Assembly: GCF_018129085.1 (NCBI RefSeq)
Contig: NZ_JAAGBB010000018.1
Location: 1-49,687 of the forward strand
Length of the DNA stretch: 49,687 bases
Source of the DNA: Plastoroseomonas hellenica
GTDB lineage: Bacteria > Pseudomonadota > Alphaproteobacteria > Acetobacterales > Acetobacteraceae
Direction of reading: 5' to 3'
Of the stretch, positions 27,249 to 34,122 are shown in pieces (the first letter of the stretch is position 1; each line of letters begins with the position of its first letter). The notes under the pieces were generated by a model that saw only the letters and a program-made list of their open reading frames with translations, was not told the DNA's origin and did no database searches. The position numbers and the translations under genes are program-made.

Positions 27249-27884
27249 ATGCCGCTAACACATGTTCATCTCAACGTCCCGCTGGGGCAGAAGCCGCGCG
27301 GAAAGTTCGCCTGTGTCGATTCAGGCCTCGTCGGCATTTCCACCCATGGTCTGACGCCCTTCTGGTCCACCGGATTCTCGGGCTGCGTCGGCTTGGTATT
27401 CTGCGGCACCGGACAGTGGGGCGCGCTGGTGCATCTGAATCAGGCAATCCAGAATCCCACCAAGGACCTCGCGCTAGCGCTGGATATGTCGGCGCGCTTC
27501 GTCTGCGGCAAGATGAACATCGACCACGTAACCGAGGTGCTGATCTTCTATGGCGATCAAGGCGTGAATTATGGACAAAGTCAGAGTCTTACTGAACACG
27601 AAATCAAGCGTCTGCTTCGCTGTCAGCGCGTGATCGATCTTCGCCGTACCAATGAAAACGCTCCGGGCGCCCTCGATACCCCATTTGGCTCTGATTTCGT
27701 CTACGTGCCGAAGACGCAGACTGTCTATACGGCCGCCGCTGGGAACGCGCTGCAGATGACCGGCCTTGACGACGAGGACGAGGTTGTTCCTAAGCCAAAC
27801 AGGTCTGATTTTCCCTACAAGGAAGGGCAAGAGGCCAAGCTCAATCCGGGGCTTGGCCACAAGGGCTGGTTCCAGGTGCCCTGA
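27249..27884 (+). CDS. Orphan protein with possible CheD/CNF-like Cys-His site
   Basis: A 211-residue protein of unknown family. ATG 27249 has a strong GGAGG site at 27239-27243; the frame is open to 27168. There is no signal peptide or membrane helix. Residues 20-65 read as short strands: FACVDSGLVGISTH, TPFWSTGFSGCVGLVFCGTG, QWGALVHLNQA. A small-residue turn before Cys46 and a His (His62) 16 residues later at the end of the next strand recall the Cys-His pairs of CheD glutamine deamidases and CNF/BLF1 toxins. This is pattern inference only. The C-terminal part (VYVPKTQTVYTAAAGNALQM) is not recognised. Gene and protein stand alone in the island. Confidence 0.8.
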   Translation: MPLTHVHLNVPLGQKPRGKFACVDSGLVGISTHGLTPFWSTGFSGCVGLVFCGTGQWGALVHLNQAIQNPTKDLALALDMSARFVCGKMNIDHVTEVLIFYGDQGVNYGQSQSLTEHEIKRLLRCQRVIDLRRTNENAPGALDTPFGSDFVYVPKTQTVYTAAAGNALQMTGLDDEDEVVPKPNRSDFPYKEGQEAKLNPGLGHKGWFQVP

Positions 27885-28150
27885 ACGGCGGCGCGAGGCT
27901 CTGCCAGGAATGCGCGCAGCCGGGGGACGCCACCCCGGGCGGGGTGCATGGCACCGCGCGCTCAGCCCCTTCCGCTGCGGCAGCGCCCAAGGCGTCCGTT
28001 CCCATGTCCTCGATGTGCCCTTGCATGTTGCGAGAATCCTCGACGCCCGGGAGCCAGACGGGCGATCTGCGCACAGAGCAAGCAGGTGATTCAACTATAT
28101 CCCGAGCTGCCAGGCGGCGACGGCTGGTTGGTCAGACGCCTAGGCTGCGA
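27885..28150. other. Intergenic region, no gene seen
   Basis: 266 bp between two convergent genes. No terminator with a T tract was seen. Small inverted pairs such as CACCCCGGG with GCGGGGTG near 27930 are within GC-rich sequence and unconvincing. Confidence 0.4.
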
Positions 28151-28534
28151 TCAAGGCTTCGCCTGCAGACGCCGCGCCGCGCGGCGGAGGAGCCAGCCGG
28201 TCGGGCCGGGCGCTTCCGCGATCGCTTTCTGCAGCGCCCGTAACTCACCCTCGGCCTTGTTCCGGGCCAGGGACGCATCGAAGGCCTGTCCGCGGGCGAT
28301 CTGCGCCGCCTCCAGCAGGGTCTCGATCTTCCGCGCCGTGAAGGCGTCGGTTCCCTGCTCCTCGATCTGCTGCAGCTTCGCGTGGGCTTCGGCTAGCTCA
28401 CGGGCCAGCCGCTCGATCTCCGCGTCCTTGTCCCCCGCCTGTGGCCCGGCCTTCTTCAGCTTGCGGGCGGACATGTTCGGCCCGCCGACAACACCAGATG
28501 GCGGTTTGCCCGGACGAGGCTTGCGGCCCGCCAT
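28151..28534 (-). CDS. Coiled-coil protein of unknown function
   Basis: A 127-residue protein. The N-terminus is basic and Gly/Pro-rich (MAGRKPRPGKPPSGVVGGPN), then a long helix with heptad-like spacing (DKDAEIERLARELAEAHAKL, IETLLEAAQIARGQAF, ARNKAEGELRALQKAI), ending in a basic segment (WLLRRAARRLQAKP). The basic ends suggest nucleic-acid or membrane contact, but no family was recognised. The start could instead be ATG 28558 or the Met in NMSARKLKK. Convergent with the orphan gene at 27249. Confidence 0.55.
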   Translation of the reverse strand: MAGRKPRPGKPPSGVVGGPNMSARKLKKAGPQAGDKDAEIERLARELAEAHAKLQQIEEQGTDAFTARKIETLLEAAQIARGQAFDASLARNKAEGELRALQKAIAEAPGPTGWLLRRAARRLQAKP

Positions 28535-28905
28535 GCGGGCGCGTCCTAGCGCCGCCACGCTTCAGCGCCCGCGCCATTCCGCACCGCGGCTCGCCCGGCG
28601 GCCGAGGCACAGGATGCAGCGCGGCGCGTAGCGTGGTTCCGGAATGTCTTCGGCCCGCCCATCAGCGTCCCCCCCGATTCGATAAGCCGGTTCGACGCTG
28701 GGATCGTCGGCACTGTCCGGCCAATACCTTCTTCGTGAAGAGCCGGCCAGGTGTTCGTCGTCGGGCAAGCCCGCCAGGGCCTGATGGCAGCTTCGGGGAC
28801 CCGGCCTCAGGCGACTGCGCCGATCGCCGGGTCCGATATGATCTGGTCCGAAGCGCAGCGTGCTCAAGCGTGCTACTCTCCGGCGCTGCAATGGGCGAGC
28901 TCGAA
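28535..28905. other. Intergenic region upstream of the cold-shock gene
   Basis: 371 bp between divergent genes. Open frames cross it but have the arginine- and serine-rich look of noncoding GC-rich DNA. No tRNA or repeat was seen. A long structured leader for the cold-shock gene is possible but not shown. Confidence 0.4.
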
Positions 28906-29541
28906 ATGTCTGATACGCACGACTGGCGGCGCGACCGCAAATCCCGCAAACGCGGATCCGATGACACCATGTCTCAGGACAGCGGCTGGTCCGCGCCTGC
29001 GCAGCCGCCATCCCGGGGGGCGGCAGGCCAGCGGCGGCCTTCCGCTGGATCCGACACGGAGTACACCGCCGTGGTGAAGAGGTTCGATCCCGAGCGGGGA
29101 TTCGGCTTCGTCGCGGTCGAGGGCGGCTCCGGCGACGCCTTCCTTCATATCAGCGTCCTCCAGCGCGCAGGGGCGGATCAAGTGGCCCTGGGCGCGCGGC
29201 TCAAGGTGCGAGTGGGTCAGGGCGAGCGAGGATTGCAGATCACCGAGGTCCTGGAGATCAAGAACGACGACCGCGCCCCGCCTCCGGCCAGGGAGAGGGC
29301 GCCGGCGTTCGGAACCGCACCGAGCGGTGACGGAAAAGAGGTTCGTGGCACGGTGAAGTGGTTCAATGCGACCAAGGGCTTCGGCTTCGTCACGCCCGAT
29401 GACGGCGGCAGGGATGTGTTCGTGCACATCTCGGCCCTGGAGCGGAGTGGCACGACTCAGCTCTCCGAGGGCCAGGCAGTGACGATGCAGGTCGTGCAAG
29501 GGAAGAAGGGGCCGGAGGCAAGCACGATCCGGCCCGAATAG
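28906..29541 (+). CDS. Double cold-shock-domain protein
   Basis: A 211-residue protein with two cold-shock domains. Domain 1 (about residues 50-115) has GFGFVAVEGG and DAFLHISVL, the two RNA-binding motifs; domain 2 (about 145-211) has GTVKWFNATKGFGFVTPDDG and DVFVHISALE. They are joined by a disordered Ala/Pro-rich linker, and a charged disordered tail of about 48 residues precedes domain 1. Two-domain proteins of this kind are known in alphaproteobacteria (Caulobacter CspC/CspD type). The frame is open far upstream; ATG 28906 has GGGCGAGC ahead and gives MSDTHDWRRDRKSRKR, and ATG 28891 is an alternative. It may be core rather than island. Confidence 0.93.
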   Translation: MSDTHDWRRDRKSRKRGSDDTMSQDSGWSAPAQPPSRGAAGQRRPSAGSDTEYTAVVKRFDPERGFGFVAVEGGSGDAFLHISVLQRAGADQVALGARLKVRVGQGERGLQITEVLEIKNDDRAPPPARERAPAFGTAPSGDGKEVRGTVKWFNATKGFGFVTPDDGGRDVFVHISALERSGTTQLSEGQAVTMQVVQGKKGPEASTIRPE

Positions 29542-29609
29542 CCCCTCGGACGCGCGGCCGGATAGGACCAGGGCCGCGCCGTTGCCGATCGGTGAGCCGG
29601 CGCGGTGCT

Positions 29610-31043
29610 TCAGACGACGGCACCGAGCCCCGGTCCGCGCTGTGCCAGGACCGTGGCGATCCGCTGCAATGCCGACGTGAGCAGCGCCCGGCTCTCACCG
29701 CCGAGGCTCAGCCGCACGGCTTCGGGTGGCTGCGAATCATCCTGCATGAAGCCGTAGGCGGGCGCGACCAGCACCTGGCGCGTCATGAGCTCGGCCGCGA
29801 ATTCCTCCGCGCGGCGGCCGGGCGGCATCGGCAGCCAGGCGTGATAGAGCGGCCGCAGCGCGGCCTGCGCACCGTCCCCCACCACCACCGCCGCATGCCC
29901 GAGATGCAGGCGCGCGAGGCGCACCCGCGCCATCGCCTCGGTGCGCTGCGCCCGCAGGCACGCCGCCGCGCCGCCATCGGCGATCAGCCGCTTCGCGACC
30001 GCGCCGTGCAGCCCCGAGCCGATCCAGCCGAGCGCATAGAGCGCTGATTCCACCGCATCGCGCAGGCGCGCGGGCGCCAGCACGTAGCCGACGCGCAAGC
30101 CCGGCGCGATGCTCTTGGACAGGCTGGTGACCAGGATGACGCGCTCGGGGGCGAGCAGGGCCAGCGGCGTCTCGTCGATGCTGCTCAAATGGCCGTTGAT
30201 GTCGTCCTCGATGAGGACGAGATCGGCGGCACGTGCCGCAGCGATCACCGCCTGGCGCTGGGCGGGCGACATGGTCGCGGTGGTTGGGTTCTGCGTCACC
30301 GGCGTCAGCACGGCGGCACGCGGCCTGGCCTCGCGGCAGAGGCGCGCGAAGGCTTCGGTATCGAGCCCTTCGGCATCGATCGGCACGCCGATGAGTTCGA
30401 TCTGGAGCAGCGCCGCCATGCGGCGAAGGCCGGTGTAGTGCAGCCGCTCGCAGAGCACGCGGTCGCCGGGGCGCGTCACCGCCTGTAAGGCGGCGAGCAT
30501 GCCTTCATGCGCGCCCTGCACCACCAGCACCGCATCCGCCGTCGGCGACAGCCCGCGCAGGCGCAGCCAGTCGGCGCCTGCCTGGCGCGCCGCGGCGTCG
30601 CCGCCGAGCGCCTCGTAGCCGAACAGCGACGGGATGCGGGCGACGGCCGTGAGCGTGTCGCCGAGCACGGCCTCCACCGGGCCGGTGGGCGGCAGGCAGA
30701 GGCGGAGATCGGCGATGCCATCCGGCATCACGGAAGTTGCCGCGGACGCAGAGGCGACGAAGGTGCCGGACCCGCTGCGGGTGACGAGCACGCCGCGCCG
30801 CGTCAAATCCGCCATGGCACGCGTCAGGGTCGCGATGGTCACGCCGAGCTGGCGCGCGAGGCTGCGGTGCGGCGGCAGCCGCTGGCCCGCGGCGATGGTG
30901 CCGCCGGTCGCGAGCTGCTCCAGCGCCTCGATCACCTTGGTGTACTTCACGCGTTCCGCTCCGGGCACCCGGGCCAGGGGAGCGGGGGGCGCCGGCTTGC
31001 GGGGCGGGTCGCGGCGCGGGCGGGCGGGTGCTGGCATCTCCAT
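29610..31043 (-). CDS. MocR-type regulator (GntR domain fused to aminotransferase fold)
   Basis: A 477-residue PdxR/MocR-like protein. After a basic, Pro-rich lead, the winged helix (LEQLATGGTIAAGQRLPPHR, LARQLGVTIATLTRAMADL, GTFVAS) covers about residues 35-105. The rest is a fold-type-I aminotransferase domain: VVQGAHEGMLAAL, LTPVTQNPTTATMSPAQR, IEDDINGHL and the PLP lysine in TSLSKSIAPGLRVGYV. Such proteins sense PLP-bound amino compounds. It is divergent from a class III aminotransferase-amidase pair, which is its likely target. The start could be ATG 31037 instead. Confidence 0.92.
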   Translation of the reverse strand: MEMPAPARPRRDPPRKPAPPAPLARVPGAERVKYTKVIEALEQLATGGTIAAGQRLPPHRSLARQLGVTIATLTRAMADLTRRGVLVTRSGSGTFVASASAATSVMPDGIADLRLCLPPTGPVEAVLGDTLTAVARIPSLFGYEALGGDAAARQAGADWLRLRGLSPTADAVLVVQGAHEGMLAALQAVTRPGDRVLCERLHYTGLRRMAALLQIELIGVPIDAEGLDTEAFARLCREARPRAAVLTPVTQNPTTATMSPAQRQAVIAAARAADLVLIEDDINGHLSSIDETPLALLAPERVILVTSLSKSIAPGLRVGYVLAPARLRDAVESALYALGWIGSGLHGAVAKRLIADGGAAACLRAQRTEAMARVRLARLHLGHAAVVVGDGAQAALRPLYHAWLPMPPGRRAEEFAAELMTRQVLVAPAYGFMQDDSQPPEAVRLSLGGESRALLTSALQRIATVLAQRGPGLGAVV

Positions 31044-31411
31044 CCAAGCATCCTAGGACAATTTGCTGGGCCCGGCCATGCCAGCGTCATCCCGGTGCCA
31101 AAATAGGCTCTTGTCAGGCCATGGCTGCCTCCCATAGCCTTCCGATCAACATAGAACGCTTCGCGACGGCCCAGGCCGTCCTACCCCGCCAGGTCTGTCA
31201 CGGCTCCCTGCCCATGGAGCCTGGTACCGTGCCGAACTTGCCTGCTGCCTCCCTTCGCCGGCGGCTCCGCCCCTCGCTCTCGGCGAGCGAGCAGACGGAT
31301 GCGCGCCCGCGTCCCGCATCATCGGCGGACGACGCGCTGCCGGGGGCGGCGCACTGATCTTCAACGCCCGGCGTACGCCGAGATGCGCCCAAGGACAGAG
31401 GAAGAGACCTG
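31044..31411. other. Divergent control region between MocR gene and aminotransferase gene
   Basis: 368 bp without a supported gene. It probably holds both promoters and the MocR operator. A small inverted pair GACGGCCCAGGCCGTC at 31165-31180 is a perfect-looking dyad of arms GACGGCC and GGCCGTC. The ribosome site GAGGAAGAG for the downstream gene is at 31396-31404. Confidence 0.45.
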
Positions 31412-32698
31412 ATGAAGACGGGTGTAGCGAATGCCGAGGAGCTGGCGCTGGTCGAGACCGCGAAGCGGGTGATGCCCGCCGGCGGATTCGGCAACATCGC
31501 GACCGACATCATCATTCGCGAAGGCCGTGCCGGCCGCGTCTGGGACGTCAGCGGCAACGAGTATGTCGATTACCTGCTGGGCTCCGGCCCGATGCTCGTC
31601 GGCCATGCCCACCCGGAGGTGAACGCCGCTGTCATGGAGCAGGTCGGCCGCGGCTCCACCTTCTTCGCCAACAATGAGCACGGCATCCAGCTCGCTGCCG
31701 AGATCGTCGAAGCGCTGCCCTGCGCCGACCAGGTGCGCTTCGCCAGCACCGGGACCGAGGCGGATGCCTATGCGATGCGCCTCGCGCGCGCCTGGCGCAA
31801 GCGCAGCAAGATCCTGAAGTTCGAAGGCGGCTATCACGGCATGAGCGATTACGGGCTGATGAGCCTGTGGCCGTCGCGCCCCGGCAATTCGGAAGCCGCG
31901 ATCTCCGATTCCGCGGGCATCCCGGAGAGCGTGCAGGGCGAGATGCTGGTCGCCCCCTACAATGACCTCGCCGCCGCCGAGCAGCTCATCCACGCGCATC
32001 GGGACGAGCTCGCCGGGGTCATCGTCGAGCCGATGCAGCGGCTGATCCCGCCCGTCGCGGGCTTCCTGCAGGGGTTGCGCGCCATCACCGCCGAATACGG
32101 CATTCCGCTGATCTTCGACGAGGTCGTCACCGGCTTCCGCCTCGCTTACGGCGGCGGCCAGAGCTACTACGGGGTGACGCCCGATATCTGCACGCTCGGC
32201 AAGGTGATCGGCGGCGGCTATCCGCTCTCGGCGGTCGCCGGCCGCGCGGAGATCATGGCGCATTTCGATCAGGCGAAGGTCGGCGCCGCCGGCTTCATGC
32301 CGCAGATCGGCACCTTGAGCGGCAATCCGATCGCCGCCGTTGCCGGCCTCGCAACGCTCCGGATCCTGAAGCGCCCCGGCGCTTACGAGACGATCTTCGC
32401 GACCGGCCGCGCGATCTGGGCGGGGCTCGAGAAGGCGCTGAAGGATGCGGGGCAGCAGGCCCTGATCCTCGGCGAGCCCGTGATGTTCGACGCGCTCTTC
32501 ACCGCCCGCGGCTCGGTCACCGATTATCGCGGCACGCTCGATGTCGACAAGGCGCGCAGCAAGCGGTTCAACGAGCTCGTCCGCGAGCGCGGGGTCTTCA
32601 AGAGCGACAGCAAGATCTACATCTCCCTCGCCCATGACGCGCGCGATGTGCAGGACACGGTCGCGGCCTTCACCGAAGCGGCAGGGATGCTGGCATGA
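31412..32698 (+). CDS. Class III aminotransferase, glutamate-1-semialdehyde-aminomutase-like
   Basis: A 428-residue PLP enzyme. AKRVMPAGGFGNIATDIIIR and GSGPMLVGHAHPEVNAAV match the GSA-aminomutase-like subgroup, STGTEADAYAMRLARAW binds phosphate, FDEVVTGFRLAYGG holds the PLP aspartate, and the Schiff-base lysine is in TLGKVIGGGYPLSAVAGR. It is unlikely to be HemL itself: the gene is coupled to an amidase (ATGA overlap) and faces a MocR regulator, pointing to catabolism of an amino or amide compound. A transaminase or aminomutase acting before or after amide hydrolysis is the simplest reading; substrate unknown. Confidence 0.9.
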   Translation: MKTGVANAEELALVETAKRVMPAGGFGNIATDIIIREGRAGRVWDVSGNEYVDYLLGSGPMLVGHAHPEVNAAVMEQVGRGSTFFANNEHGIQLAAEIVEALPCADQVRFASTGTEADAYAMRLARAWRKRSKILKFEGGYHGMSDYGLMSLWPSRPGNSEAAISDSAGIPESVQGEMLVAPYNDLAAAEQLIHAHRDELAGVIVEPMQRLIPPVAGFLQGLRAITAEYGIPLIFDEVVTGFRLAYGGGQSYYGVTPDICTLGKVIGGGYPLSAVAGRAEIMAHFDQAKVGAAGFMPQIGTLSGNPIAAVAGLATLRILKRPGAYETIFATGRAIWAGLEKALKDAGQQALILGEPVMFDALFTARGSVTDYRGTLDVDKARSKRFNELVRERGVFKSDSKIYISLAHDARDVQDTVAAFTEAAGMLA

Positions 32699-34113
32699 GT
32701 GCTGTGGAGATCGCCTGGCTGCCGGCGACCGAGATGGCGGCGCTGGTGCGGCGGAAGGCGGTCTCGCCGGTCGAGATCATCGACGCCGTGCTCGCGCAGG
32801 TCGCGGCGCATGAGCCGCGCATCAATGCCTTTACCCAGGTGCTCGCCGATCAGGCGCGGGCGGCAGCGCGCAGCGCCGAGCGCGCGATGATGGCGGGGGA
32901 GGCGACCGGCCCGTTGCATGGCGTGCCGGTCACGATCAAGGACCTGACGCCGATGCGCGGCCTGCCGATGCAGAGCGGGTCGCTGATCCACAAGGGCACG
33001 GTGTCCGAGGAGGATGCGCCGGTCATCACCCGCCTGGCCGATGCCGGCGCCATCATCATCGGCAAGACGACGACGCCGGAATTCGGCTGGACCGGCGTCA
33101 GCCACAGCCCGCTCAGCGGCGCCACCCACAACCCCTGGAAGCATGGCTACAATGCCGGTGCTTCCTCGGCCGGCGCCGGGGCGGCCGCCGCGGCGGGCTT
33201 CGGCCCGCTGCACCAGGGTGGCGACGGCGCCGGCTCCATCCGCATGCCCGCGCATTTCTGCGGCGTCTTCGGCATGAAGCCGAGCTATGGCCGCATTCCC
33301 TACTATCCGGTCGGCGTCGGCGACTACACCGCCCATCTCGGGCCGCTGACCCGCACGGTCGCCGATGCCGCCCTGATGATGCAGGCGGTCGCCGGGCCGC
33401 ATCCCTGGGACCACACCTCGCTGGAGGCGGCGCCGGCCGATTATCCCGCGCGCCTGCACGACCCGGTGCGCGGGCGCCGCATCGCCTTCAGCGCGGATCT
33501 CGGCCATGCCCGTGTGGACCCCGAGGTCGCGTCGCTGGTCCGCCGCGCGGCGGAGAGCTTCGCGGCTGCGGCCGAGGCCGAGCTCATCGAGGTCACGCCA
33601 TCCTGGGGGAAGCTCGGCCCGGAGCTCGCGCGCTTCTTCTGGGCGGCCACTTACTCCCGGCTCGTCCCGCATCTCGATGAATGGGCGGACCGGATGGACC
33701 AGGGGCTGGTCGCCTGCATCCGCGACGGTGCGCGCTATTCCATCCCCGACTACCAGGCCATGCGGGCGCGGAAATACCAATACATCGCGGAGATCCACCG
33801 CTTCTTCGAAGGCGTCGATCTGCTGCTGACGCCGGCGGTTTCGGTCGCTGCCTTCCCGCTGCCGCGGCTGCAACCTGAACACTGGCCGCAGCATCCCTGG
33901 GACTGGCTGTCCTGGGCGGAATTCTCCTACCCGTTCAACTATGCCGGCAATCCCGCGGCGAGCGTGCCCTGCGGTTTCACGCCAGCGGGATTGCCGGTCG
34001 GGCTGCAGATCGTCGGTCGCCGCTTCGACGATCTCGGCGTGCTGCAGGCGGCGGCATTGTTCGAGAAGGCGCGGCCTTGGGCCGACCGGCGGCCGGATCT
34101 GGCGGCGGGCTGA
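32695..34113 (+). CDS. Amidase-signature enzyme
   Basis: A 472-residue amidase. The catalytic triad is present: Lys82 in TIKDLTPMRG, cis-serine Ser157 in NAGASSAGAGAAAAAG, and nucleophile Ser181 in GGDGAGSIRMPA; spacing Ser157-Ser181 of 24 matches the family. The glycine-serine loop is altered: GASSAGAGA instead of the usual GGSSGGSAA, and GDGAGS instead of DTGGS. The C-terminus PFNYAGNPAASVPCGFTPAG is typical. It starts inside the aminotransferase stop, so both are made together. It differs from the AtzE-type amidase at 15387-16796, which keeps the standard loop. Substrate unknown. Confidence 0.92.
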   Translation: MSAVEIAWLPATEMAALVRRKAVSPVEIIDAVLAQVAAHEPRINAFTQVLADQARAAARSAERAMMAGEATGPLHGVPVTIKDLTPMRGLPMQSGSLIHKGTVSEEDAPVITRLADAGAIIIGKTTTPEFGWTGVSHSPLSGATHNPWKHGYNAGASSAGAGAAAAAGFGPLHQGGDGAGSIRMPAHFCGVFGMKPSYGRIPYYPVGVGDYTAHLGPLTRTVADAALMMQAVAGPHPWDHTSLEAAPADYPARLHDPVRGRRIAFSADLGHARVDPEVASLVRRAAESFAAAAEAELIEVTPSWGKLGPELARFFWAATYSRLVPHLDEWADRMDQGLVACIRDGARYSIPDYQAMRARKYQYIAEIHRFFEGVDLLLTPAVSVAAFPLPRLQPEHWPQHPWDWLSWAEFSYPFNYAGNPAASVPCGFTPAGLPVGLQIVGRRFDDLGVLQAAALFEKARPWADRRPDLAAG

Positions 34114-34122
34114 GGGGGGCGC

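Noticed and set aside
28441-28905. Upstream extension of the cold-shock gene to 28441
   Set aside because: The extra 155 codons are Arg/Ser/Cys-rich noncoding-like sequence and overlap the divergent coiled-coil gene.
23701-29600. Integrase, transposase or CRISPR array in the island
   Set aside because: No tyrosine-recombinase or transposase motif was found in any frame, and no regularly spaced repeat array is present.
31412-32698. hemL (glutamate-1-semialdehyde aminomutase of tetrapyrrole synthesis)
   Set aside because: Alphaproteobacteria normally make 5-aminolevulinate by the HemA (glycine) route, and this gene is coupled to an amidase and faces a MocR regulator.
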